32,351 nt of DNA, taken from the NCBI GenBank assembly GCA_902805735.1, contig CADCTW010000236.1, positions 1-32,351 on the forward strand. Direction: 5' to 3'. The DNA comes from an uncultured Gemmatimonadota bacterium (GTDB taxonomy: Bacteria; Gemmatimonadota; Gemmatimonadetes; Longimicrobiales; Longimicrobiaceae). This document shows, piece after piece, positions 1 through 8,263 of the stretch (positions within the stretch are counted from its first letter, which is position 1; each line of letters opens with the position of its first letter). Under the pieces are notes generated by a model. That model did not search any database and was not told the DNA's origin. It saw only the letters and a list, made by a program, of their open reading frames with translations. The position numbers and the translations under genes were made by a program.

Positions 1-2
1 CG

Positions 3-275
3 GGCGCCATGATCCGCCTGGGCAAGGTGTTCGGCAACCTGATGGTGGACCTGCGCGCCACCAACGAGAAGCTGCGCGACCGCAGCGAGCGCATCCTCAT
101 GGAAACGCTGGACCTGGAGCGCGAGTCGGCCCGCGACCTCCTGGCCCGCGCCGGCGGCAGCGTGAAGACGGCCATGGTGATGGACTGGTGCGGCACCGAC
201 CGCGACGACGCCACCCGTGTCCTCCTGCGCGCCGGCGGCCGCCTGGGCGACGTGCTCAAGAGCGACGCGCGGTGA
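3..275 (+). CDS. murQ: N-acetylmuramic acid 6-phosphate etherase, C-terminal part
   Basis: The reading frame is open from the window edge, so only the last 90 residues are present. The segment MIRLGKVFGNLMVDLRATNE followed by KLRDRSERI is the typical MurQ C-terminal region, with the helical tail after the SIS domain. MurQ is cytoplasmic and cleaves the lactyl ether of MurNAc-6-phosphate to give GlcNAc-6-phosphate and D-lactate. Its substrate is made by AnmK, encoded two genes downstream, which supports the assignment. The stop codon overlaps the GTG start of the next gene (GTGA), so the genes are probably translationally coupled. The SIS domain and catalytic residues lie outside the window and could not be checked. 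A related SIS-domain protein is possible but less likely in this context. Confidence 0.88.
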   Translation, partial: GAMIRLGKVFGNLMVDLRATNEKLRDRSERILMETLDLERESARDLLARAGGSVKTAMVMDWCGTDRDDATRVLLRAGGRLGDVLKSDAR

Positions 276-744
276 CGAGCCCGCTCCAGCAGTTCCCGGA
301 ACGCCCTCCCTCCGAGGTGGAGTGGGAGGACCTGCTGGTCCGCCTGGAGATCGTTCCCCGCGCGCTGCGCCTGGCGGTGGAGGATCTGGGGGACTCGCAG
401 AAGGCGCGGGAAGCCCTGGCGCACGCGGTGGGAAGCGAACACTGGGTGCACCAGGTCCTGCTCCCGGCGCTGCGCGGCGGGGCACCGGTGCCGGGCAGCC
501 CCAGCGCGTCGCTGGACATGGAGCGGAACGGCAACGAGCCCGACGCCGCGGCCCTCGCCGCCGTCTTCGCCTCGCTGCGCGACCGCAACTTCGCGCAGAT
601 CCAGCGGCGCGGGCTGGGCGTGTGGGAGTGGCGCTCGCGGGTGGAGGGCGGCTCGGGCTCGGTCACCGCCTACCAGCTCATGCAGTGGATGGCGCGCACC
701 GACGGCGAGACGCTGGCGGCGGTGCGTGCCAGCGGAGGGGGAGG

Positions 745-748
<4 letters not shown>
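272..748 (+). CDS. DinB-like four-helix protein
   Basis: This 158-residue protein starts at a GTG that overlaps the murQ stop and ends in an ATGA overlap with anmK, so it lies inside the recycling operon. It is mostly helical. The segment around residues 50-70 (HAVGSEHWVHQVLLPALRGG) and the C-terminal YQLMQWMARTDGETLAAVRA resemble the DinB/YfiT-like four-helix fold, whose members often bind a metal through spaced histidines. Here the usual three-His pattern is incomplete: the H of HAVGSEHW is present but the C-terminal H-x-x-x-H found in many DinB proteins is not evident. The fold call is moderate and the function is unknown. Its place between murQ and anmK hints at a sugar- or thiol-linked role, which is only inference. 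Confidence 0.6.
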
Positions 749-1893
<1,145 letters not shown>

Positions 1894-1916
1894 AACCCTT
1901 GCATCCGCGAACCCGC

Positions 1917-3110
1917 GTGACCCGCACCCGCTCCCGACCCGCGCCCGCACCGGCACGCCTCCTGGCGCTGCCGATGCTCGTCGTGCTCTCCGGGTGCTTC
2001 TGGGGGGCCGCGGGGGGCGGGCCGCGGCCGGAGCGGCTGCAGGCGCGGGTCACGCGGGTGCTGGACGCGGAGGCACCCTCGCCCGCCTACTACCGCGAGC
2101 GGGCGCGGCTGGAGGTGCTGGGGCGCGAGCTGGACGAGGTGCTCTTCCGCATGATCCGCGACCCCCGCGTGCCGGAGCACGTGCGCGCCAACGCCGTCAC
2201 CCTGCTGGCCGACCGCCACGCTCCCGGCGCGCTCACCCTCCTGCGCCGCGTCCTCGTCACCAGCGCGGACGACGAGGTGCGGCTGGCGGCGGTGACGGGG
2301 GTGCAGCGCTTCGCCGTGGATTCGCCGCAGGCCCGCAACGCGCTCCGCGCCGCCGTGGGCGATCCCTCGCGCCTGGTGCGCCTCAACGCGCTGCAGGGGC
2401 TGGACGTAGAGGACACGGAGCTCCTGCGCGCCCTGCTGGCGCGGGAGGAAGACCCGGAGGTGCGCCTGATCGCGCGGCAGCTCGTCACCCTGTTCGAGGC
2501 GCGCGGGGCGACGCTGGCCCGCAACGCGCGGGGCGAGCTGCGCACCGCGGCGGCGGACTCGGCGCCGCAGATCGTCTTCCACGCCGAGGACGCGGCCGCG
2601 GGGGCGCCGCAGGTGGGGGCGCTGTGGGTGGAGATGAGCGGGCGGCGGCTGGTGCCGCTGGCGCAGGACGTGGAGGTGGTGGGGGAGGTGGTGCCCGCCT
2701 ACTTCAACGCGTCGCGCACGGCGGTGGTGTTCGAGGCCGGGCGCGAGGTGCGCGTCCGCGACCTGTTCACCGGGCAGACGCGGGTGGTGGGCCCCGGCAT
2801 CGCCCCGCGCGTCCTCCCCTTCACGGACCGCTTCGTCTTCCTGCAGGAGGTCCCCTCCGAGCGGCAGGACACCACGGGCGGCACCAGCATCGTGTACCGC
2901 GTGGTGCGCGCGCCCTTCGCGGGCGGCCCCACGGAGCGCCTGGGGCTGCTGAGCGCCGTCGCGCGCCCGGACCGCGACCGCGGCGCGTCCCCCGCCCGCC
3001 GCATGGTGGTGGGGGAGCTGCGGCAGGGCTTCGTGCTGCGCGCGCCCGGCATGGCTCCGTTCGTGCTTCCGCCCGCGCCGGCCGAGCCGCCTCCGCCCGC
3101 GCGGCCGTAG
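1917..3110 (+). CDS. HEAT-repeat lipoprotein
   Basis: From the GTG at 1917 the protein has 397 residues; a TTG at 1899 is an alternative start. A basic stretch and a hydrophobic segment lead to the lipobox LSGC with Cys at residue 27, so it should be lipidated and envelope-anchored. Residues about 60-200 form repeated helical pairs (RANAVTLLADRHAPGALTLL, DDEVRLAAVTGVQRFAVD, PSRLVRLNALQGLDVED, DPEVRLIARQLVTLFEARG) typical of HEAT/PBS-lyase repeats. The C-terminal half is rich in beta-prone segments and resembles no enzyme I recognise. It lies between anmK and nagZ on the same strand, so a scaffold role in wall turnover is possible but unproven. Confidence 0.8.
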   Translation: MTRTRSRPAPAPARLLALPMLVVLSGCFWGAAGGGPRPERLQARVTRVLDAEAPSPAYYRERARLEVLGRELDEVLFRMIRDPRVPEHVRANAVTLLADRHAPGALTLLRRVLVTSADDEVRLAAVTGVQRFAVDSPQARNALRAAVGDPSRLVRLNALQGLDVEDTELLRALLAREEDPEVRLIARQLVTLFEARGATLARNARGELRTAAADSAPQIVFHAEDAAAGAPQVGALWVEMSGRRLVPLAQDVEVVGEVVPAYFNASRTAVVFEAGREVRVRDLFTGQTRVVGPGIAPRVLPFTDRFVFLQEVPSERQDTTGGTSIVYRVVRAPFAGGPTERLGLLSAVARPDRDRGASPARRMVVGELRQGFVLRAPGMAPFVLPPAPAEPPPPARP

Positions 3111-3120
3111 AACGGCGGTT

Positions 3121-3172
3121 CCCACACGGAGGCACAGAGACACGGAGAGGTATCCGTCGGTGTCTCCGTGCA
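3121..3172. repeat. CACAGAG-family hairpin repeat, degenerate copy
   Basis: The sequence starts 10 bases after the lipoprotein stop. It contains GGCACAGAGACACGG and, 16 bases later, GTGTCTCCGTGC. GCACAGAGACAC at 3132-3143 pairs with GTGTCTCCGTGC at 3160-3171 with one non-Watson-Crick position. It belongs to the same family as the long hairpins at 4655 and 15739 but is worn. The 3' arm precedes the nagZ start by about 27 bases. Confidence 0.7.
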
Positions 3173-3198
3173 CCATCCACATCGGCAGGAGTGGTTCG

Positions 3199-4656
3199 TT
3201 GAACGCTGCACGTCTGCTTCTCCCCGCGCTGCGCTGGAACGCGGACGGGGGGTTCGAGGGGTACCGGCAAACGATCGAGCAGGGGCTGGAGCTGGGGGTG
3301 GGCGGGTTCATCCTCTTCAACGGCGACGCCGAGGCGGTGCGCGCCCTCACCTCCGAGCTGCACCGCCGCTCGCGCCACCCGCTGCTGGTGGCGAGCGACC
3401 TGGAGCGCGGAGCGGGGCAGCAGTTCCGCGGGGCCACGCCCCTTCCCCCGGCCGCCGCCATCGGCTCGCTGGGCGAGCCGGAGAGCTCGGAGCGCGCGGG
3501 TGAGCTGACCGCTCGCGAGGCGCGGGCGCTGGGGGTCAACTGGATCTACGCGCCGGTGGCGGACGTGGACATGGAGCCGGAGAACCCCATCATCGGCTCG
3601 CGCGCGTTCGGCACGCAGCCGGAAGGGGTGGCGGCGCACGTGGCCGCGTGGGTGCGCGGGTGCACGCGCGGCGGCGCCCTCTCCTGCGCCAAGCACTTCC
3701 CCGGGCACGGCCGCACGCGCGGCGACTCGCACATCGAGCGCCCCTGCGTGGAGGTGGGGCGCGAGGAGCTGGAGCAGGACCTGCTCCCCTTCCGCCGCTC
3801 GGTGGAGGCGGGGGTCAGCTCGCTGATGACGGCGCACGTCTGCTACCCCGCGCTAGACCCCACCGGCGCTCCGGCCACCCTGTCGCGCCCCATCCTCACC
3901 ACGCTGCTGCGCGACGAGATGGGCTTCGGCGGGCTGGTGGTGACGGACGCGCTGATCATGGAAGGGATGACGGCGGGGATCACCGAGGTGGAGGGCGCCG
4001 TGCTGGCCATGGGGGCCGGCTGCGACGTGCTCCTGTACCCGGACGACATGGAGGGGGTGATCCGCGGCGTGGAAGCCGCCGTGGACGAGGGCCGCCTCCC
4101 GCGCGAGCGGGTGGAGGAGGCGCTGGCCCGCATCGCCCGCGCGGCCGCCCAGGTGGCGGGCCCCCCGTCGGGCGAGGTGGGCCTGGACGAGGACCGGCGC
4201 TGGTCGCTGGACACGGCCCGGCGCTCCATGCGCGTGATCCGCGGCGCGCCGGCGCTCCCCAGCGGCCCCGTGCGCCTGATCGAGGTGGAGGACGACCTGG
4301 GCGGCCCGTGGCCCCCGTACCCGCGGGTCGCCTTCCCGGCCGCCCTGCGCGATGCCGGGGTGGAGATCTCGGACGAGGGCACCCCGCTGGTGGTGGTCTA
4401 CTCCGACGTGCGCGCGTGGAAGGGGCGCCCCGGGATCTCGCCCGCGGCGCAGGAGCAGGTCCGCGCGGCCGTCGAGGCGAACCCGGACGCCACCGTGCTC
4501 CTCTTCAGCCTTCCGCGCCTGGCCGCGGAGCTCCCCACCGCCCGCAACCTGCTGGCCGCCTGGGGCGGCGAGGGGATCATGCAGCAGGCCGCCGTCGCCT
4601 GGCTCACCGGCACGTCCGGCGGGATGGTCGGGCTGTACTCCGGGCTGGACCGGTAA
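3199..4656 (+). CDS. nagZ: Beta-N-acetylhexosaminidase, glycoside hydrolase family 3
   Basis: The protein removes the non-reducing GlcNAc from GlcNAc-anhydroMurNAc muropeptides, supplying the AnmK substrate. The family 3 signature KHFPGHGRTRGDSH contains the Asp-His pair characteristic of NagZ-type enzymes, and VVTDALIMEGM carries the expected Asp nucleophile. I chose TTG 3199 because AGGAG lies 7 bases upstream and the same TTGAACG start context recurs in the next gene; GTG 3160 would add 13 residues falling inside a repeat. At 485 residues it is longer than compact proteobacterial NagZ (about 340). The extra C-terminal 150 residues look like a GH3 C-terminal alpha/beta domain. No signal peptide is evident, which suits a cytoplasmic enzyme. 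Another GH3 hexosaminidase specificity cannot be excluded. Confidence 0.88.
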   Translation: MNAARLLLPALRWNADGGFEGYRQTIEQGLELGVGGFILFNGDAEAVRALTSELHRRSRHPLLVASDLERGAGQQFRGATPLPPAAAIGSLGEPESSERAGELTAREARALGVNWIYAPVADVDMEPENPIIGSRAFGTQPEGVAAHVAAWVRGCTRGGALSCAKHFPGHGRTRGDSHIERPCVEVGREELEQDLLPFRRSVEAGVSSLMTAHVCYPALDPTGAPATLSRPILTTLLRDEMGFGGLVVTDALIMEGMTAGITEVEGAVLAMGAGCDVLLYPDDMEGVIRGVEAAVDEGRLPRERVEEALARIARAAAQVAGPPSGEVGLDEDRRWSLDTARRSMRVIRGAPALPSGPVRLIEVEDDLGGPWPPYPRVAFPAALRDAGVEISDEGTPLVVVYSDVRAWKGRPGISPAAQEQVRAAVEANPDATVLLFSLPRLAAELPTARNLLAAWGGEGIMQQAAVAWLTGTSGGMVGLYSGLDR

Positions 4657-4736
4657 CAGAAGTGTCACACAGAGACACAGAGGCACAGAGAACTGCTTTT
4701 CTCTGTGCCTCTGTGTCTCTGTGTGACACTTCTGTT
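4655..4736. repeat. CACAGAG-family hairpin, perfect 38-bp inverted repeat
   Basis: The left arm (4655-4692) begins inside the nagZ stop codon and is the exact reverse complement of the right arm (4699-4736). The loop is 6 bases (CTGCTT). The core of each arm is CACACAGAGACACAGAGGCA or its complement. No U-run follows, so it is not a canonical intrinsic terminator. It may end transcription, protect the 3' end of the nagZ mRNA, or be a mobile repeat unit. Confidence 0.95.
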
Positions 4737-4804
4737 CCGGGCCCTGTTTTTGCGCCGGTGCCCACGTCCGCACGCAGTCTCACGCTTCACGCGAGGGCCG
4801 CTCG

Positions 4805-6121
4805 TTGAACGACGCTTCCCGCTCCCCGTCGCTGCTGCGCGTCTTCGGGCAGCCGAAGATGGCGGCCCTGTTCTTCCTCGGCTTCTCGTCGGGCCTCCCC
4901 CTCTTCCTCACCAGCCGCACGCTGCAGGCGTGGATGACGGTGGAGGGCGTGGACCTCGCCACCGTGGGGCAGGTCAGCCTGCTGGCCCTCCCGTACTCGC
5001 TCAAGTTCCTGTGGGCACCGCTGATGGACCGCTACGTGCCGCCCTTTCTGGGGCGGCGGCGCGGGTGGCTGGTGGTCACGCAGGTGCTCCTCGCCATCGC
5101 GATCATGGCGATGTCGCTGCACGACCCCAAGCAGGGGCTGCGGCTGCTCTTCATCAACGCCGTCTTCATCAGCTTCTTCAGCGCCAGCCAGGACATCGTG
5201 GTGGACGCGTACAGCGTGGAGGCGCTGGAAGACCGCGAGCTGGGCGCGGGCGCGTCGCTCAAGGTGGTGGGGTACCGCGCGGCGCTGATCCTGACGGGCG
5301 GGCTGGCGCTGGTGCTCGCGGACCGCATGCCCTGGCCGTACGTGTACCTGGTGATGGCGCTGCTGATGGCCGTGGGGATCGGGGCCGCCTTCCTGGCGCC
5401 GGAGCCGGTGCTGCGCGCGGGGCCGCCGGCCACGCTGGCCAGTGCGGTGGTGAAGCCCTTCCAGGAGTTCTTCAACCGGGCGGGCCCCGCCACCGGCTTC
5501 ATCCTCCTCCTCTTCATCGTCCTGTACTCGCTGGCCGACCGGCTGGTGCAGAACATGTACACCCCCTTCCTGCTCGCCGCCGGCTACACGCAGACGGAGA
5601 TCGGGGCGATCCAGGGGGTGCTGGGGCTCGCGGCCACCATCGTGGGGGTGCTGGCGGGCGGGGCCATCGTGGCCAAGATCGGGGTCAACCGCTCGCTCTG
5701 GATCATGGCCGTGCTCCAGCTCGGCAGCAACCTGGTGTACTACGGCCTTTCCGTGACGCCCAAGGACGTGGGGCTGCTGACCGGCGCCATCATCGTGGAG
5801 AACTTCTGCGGCGGGCTGGTGACGGCCGGGTTCGTGGCGTTCTTGATGTCGATGTGCAGCCGCCAGTTCTCGGCCACCCAGTACGCGCTCCTCTCGTCGT
5901 TCATGTCGTTCGCGCGTGACATCCTGGTGGCGCCTTCGGGCGGGATCGCGGAGCGCACCGGGTGGCCGCAGTTCTTCATCCTGAGCATCGTCGCCGGGAT
6001 CCCGGTGCTGCTGATGCTCCCCTACGTCGCGCCGTGGAACCGCGACCTGCCGCGCGGCTCCGCCTCGCACAGCGGCGAGGTGGCCGACGCCGCCGACCTG
6101 CGCCGCGCAAGCCTGGAATGA
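4805..6121 (+). CDS. ampG: Muropeptide permease, major facilitator family
   Basis: This is a 438-residue polytopic inner-membrane protein with roughly 12 hydrophobic segments. The N-terminal stretch FFLGFSSGLPLFLTSRTLQA and the following LPYSLKFLWAPLMDRY are characteristic of AmpG, which imports GlcNAc-anhydroMurNAc peptides from the periplasm by proton symport. The loop after the second segment (PPFLGRRRGWLVVTQ) and the SASQDIVVDAYSVEALED motif also fit AmpG. The start is TTG 4805, with GAGG 8 bases upstream. It follows nagZ after a long hairpin and feeds substrate to the NagZ-AnmK-MurQ path. A different sugar transporter of the same family is possible but the motifs and neighbours favour AmpG. 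Confidence 0.92.
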   Translation: MNDASRSPSLLRVFGQPKMAALFFLGFSSGLPLFLTSRTLQAWMTVEGVDLATVGQVSLLALPYSLKFLWAPLMDRYVPPFLGRRRGWLVVTQVLLAIAIMAMSLHDPKQGLRLLFINAVFISFFSASQDIVVDAYSVEALEDRELGAGASLKVVGYRAALILTGGLALVLADRMPWPYVYLVMALLMAVGIGAAFLAPEPVLRAGPPATLASAVVKPFQEFFNRAGPATGFILLLFIVLYSLADRLVQNMYTPFLLAAGYTQTEIGAIQGVLGLAATIVGVLAGGAIVAKIGVNRSLWIMAVLQLGSNLVYYGLSVTPKDVGLLTGAIIVENFCGGLVTAGFVAFLMSMCSRQFSATQYALLSSFMSFARDILVAPSGGIAERTGWPQFFILSIVAGIPVLLMLPYVAPWNRDLPRGSASHSGEVADAADLRRASLE

Positions 6122-6273
6122 TCCCGGAATGGCGTCGTCGAAACCGCTGCAACGACCCCGAATTCCCCCGGGACTCCAACTTTCCGGCTGAACCTGAAGA
6201 ACCAGTCCACGCAGGTGGACTTCGTGCAGTCGTTGCCGCGACTTCAGTCGCCCGCGACCTCCTCGCATCTCGC
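6122..6273. other. Intergenic spacer between ampG and the amidase gene
   Basis: About 150 bases carry no credible gene, strong promoter or hairpin. They lie upstream of the amidase start at 6274 and could hold its own weak promoter, but I could not point to a convincing -35/-10 pair. Confidence 0.5.
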
Positions 6274-8208
6274 ATGAGCCACCGAATGCCGATCTCACGC
6301 CGCGCGACGGCGCTCTTCGCGGCCGCGGCGCTGGCCGCCTGCTCCGCGCCCAACCCCGGCGCCGGCCCCGCGCCGGGGGGAACCCGCATGGCATCGCAGG
6401 AACCGGGGGGCTCCCTGCCGCCCATCCCCGCCGTGCGCGGGCCGCTGCGCATCGACGTGGTCTACCCCGCCGAAGACGCGCAGCTCACGGCCAGCGACAG
6501 CAACTTCGTGTTCGGAAGCGTGGGCACGGGCGAGGCGACGCTGACCATCAACGGCGCGCCCGTGGAGGTGGCCCCCAACGGCGCCTTCCTGGCCTTCGTC
6601 CCCGTCCCGCGCGACGGCGTGTACCGCGTGGAAGCGCAGACGTCGGGGCCTACCTCGAGTGCCCAGCAGGTCGTCCGCCGCATCCGGCGTCCAGCCGGGC
6701 CGGGGGAGACGGCGCCGGGGATCGCGGGCCTCGCCCCGCGCGCGGCGATGACGCTGCAGCGCGGCGAGCGGGTGACGGTGAGGTTCCGCGGGGCGCCCGG
6801 GGGGCGCGCGCGGGTGGTGTTCCCCGATGGCTCGTCCGTGCCCCTGGTGGAGTCGCGGGGGACGGAGCGCGACGAGGGGTTCCAGCAGGACCGCTCGGCC
6901 ACGCGCGAGTTCACGGAGTACGTGGGGAGCTTCCCCGCGAACGCGCCGCTCCTTTCCCGCGACCGCCAGGTGGGCATCCCCACGCTGGCCGAGACGGGGC
7001 GCGCGGGCACGGCCACCCTGGAGCTGGTGAACGGCGCCGACACCGTCCGCTCCCCGCTGGAGCTGTCGCTGGGCGTGCTGGCGCCGGGCGAGACGCGGGT
7101 GGGGATCGCCGCCGGCACCCGGCCGGACTCGCTGGTGGTGGCGACCGCCATCCCCGGCGGGGGGACGCCGTACCACTGGACCTTCCCCAACGGCACCCGC
7201 TTCACGCTGACGGGTGAGCGCGAAGGCGCGTACCGCGTGCGCCTCACGGAGGACCAGTCGGTGTGGGTGGAGGCGCGCTCGGTGCGCCTGCTTCCCGCCG
7301 GGACGCCGGAGGTGCGGGGCACCGTGGGCGCGGTGCGCATGGTGCCGCAGGAGGAGTGGGTGGACCTGCGCGTGTCCATGAGCGAGCGGCTCCCGGTGCG
7401 CGTGACGGCGGAGAGCAACTACCTGACGGTGGACGTGTACGGCGCGGAGTCGCGCACCAACTGGCTGTACTACGGCACGGAGGACCCCTTCGTGCGCCGC
7501 GCCACCTGGGACCAGGGGCGCGACGACCTGTACTACGTGCGGATGGAGCTGTCGCGGCCGGCGTGGGGGTGGCGCACCTTCTACGACCGCGACGGCACGC
7601 TGGTGGTGCGCGTGCGCCGTCCGCCGGCCATCAGCGCGCGGCGCCCGCTGGAGGGGATCCACGTGGCGGTGGATGCGGGGCACCCGCCGGGCGGCGCCAT
7701 CGGCCCCACGCGGCTGACGGAGGCGGAGGCCAACCTGGCCATCGTGCGGCGCCTGGTGCCCATGCTGCGCGCGGCCGGGGCGCGGGTCACCGAGACGCGG
7801 CGGGACACGGCGGCGGTGGGGCTGGGCGACCGCGCGCCGCTGGCCGAGCGGGCGGGGGCGCACCTCCTGGTCTCAGTGCACAACAACGCCTTCCCGGACG
7901 GGGTGAACCCCTTCACCAACAACGGGACCACGGCGTTCTACAACGCGCCGCAGTCGCTGGACCTCGCGCGCTACATGCAGCGCGAGATCGTGCGCGAGCT
8001 GGGGCTGCGCGACCTGGGGATCGCCCGCGCCGACCTGGCGCTGGTGCGCCCCACCTGGATGCCGTCCACGCTCACCGAGTCCGCCTTCCTGATGGTGCCG
8101 CAGCAGGAGGCCGCGCTGCGCGACCCGCGAGTGCAGGAAAGGATCGCCCGCGCGCACTTCCGGGCCATTGAGACGTACCTGAGGGAGCGGGCCGCGCCGG
8201 GCCGGTAA
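6274..8208 (+). CDS. Lipoprotein N-acetylmuramoyl-L-alanine amidase (Amidase_3)
   Basis: The enzyme cleaves the amide bond between MurNAc and the stem peptide. Starting at ATG 6274 gives 644 residues with a basic N-terminus and lipobox LAAC (Cys 23); ATG 6286 is an equally plausible start. Residues about 25-460 contain beta-rich domains, including an early Ig-like segment (LTINGAPVEVAPNGAFLAFV), probably for wall or protein binding. The catalytic domain occupies about 460-640. Zinc ligands are His470 (VAVDAGHPPGG), Glu483 (LTEAEANLA) and His536 (SVHNNA), with catalytic Glu602 (LTESAFLM). All match Amidase_3/AmiC-type enzymes. It is exported, so it is not a cytoplasmic AmpD, although it sits in the recycling block. 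It may act in cell separation or release muropeptides for AmpG. Confidence 0.9.
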   Translation: MSHRMPISRRATALFAAAALAACSAPNPGAGPAPGGTRMASQEPGGSLPPIPAVRGPLRIDVVYPAEDAQLTASDSNFVFGSVGTGEATLTINGAPVEVAPNGAFLAFVPVPRDGVYRVEAQTSGPTSSAQQVVRRIRRPAGPGETAPGIAGLAPRAAMTLQRGERVTVRFRGAPGGRARVVFPDGSSVPLVESRGTERDEGFQQDRSATREFTEYVGSFPANAPLLSRDRQVGIPTLAETGRAGTATLELVNGADTVRSPLELSLGVLAPGETRVGIAAGTRPDSLVVATAIPGGGTPYHWTFPNGTRFTLTGEREGAYRVRLTEDQSVWVEARSVRLLPAGTPEVRGTVGAVRMVPQEEWVDLRVSMSERLPVRVTAESNYLTVDVYGAESRTNWLYYGTEDPFVRRATWDQGRDDLYYVRMELSRPAWGWRTFYDRDGTLVVRVRRPPAISARRPLEGIHVAVDAGHPPGGAIGPTRLTEAEANLAIVRRLVPMLRAAGARVTETRRDTAAVGLGDRAPLAERAGAHLLVSVHNNAFPDGVNPFTNNGTTAFYNAPQSLDLARYMQREIVRELGLRDLGIARADLALVRPTWMPSTLTESAFLMVPQQEAALRDPRVQERIARAHFRAIETYLRERAAPGR

Positions 8209-8221
8209 GAGGGACGGCGGG

Positions 8222-8253
8222 CCTCACACAGAGACACAGGGGCACAGAGAAGA
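8222..8253. repeat. CACAGAG-family repeat, single arm
   Basis: One arm only (CTCACACAGAGACACAGG, then GGCACAGAGAA) lies 14 bases after the amidase stop. The partner arm seen in the complete copies is missing, so no long hairpin can form. It leads directly into the start region of the next gene. It looks like a deletion derivative. Confidence 0.8.
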
Positions 8254-8263
8254 TGCGGACAGG

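Noticed and set aside
4664..4740. Insertion-sequence ends or a transposon terminal repeat
   Set aside because: The arms are separated by only 6 bases and there is no transposase gene nearby; a hairpin repeat explains it better.
6274..8208. Amidase as the cytoplasmic recycling enzyme AmpD
   Set aside because: It carries a lipobox signal and an Amidase_3 domain, whereas AmpD is a cytoplasmic Amidase_2 enzyme.
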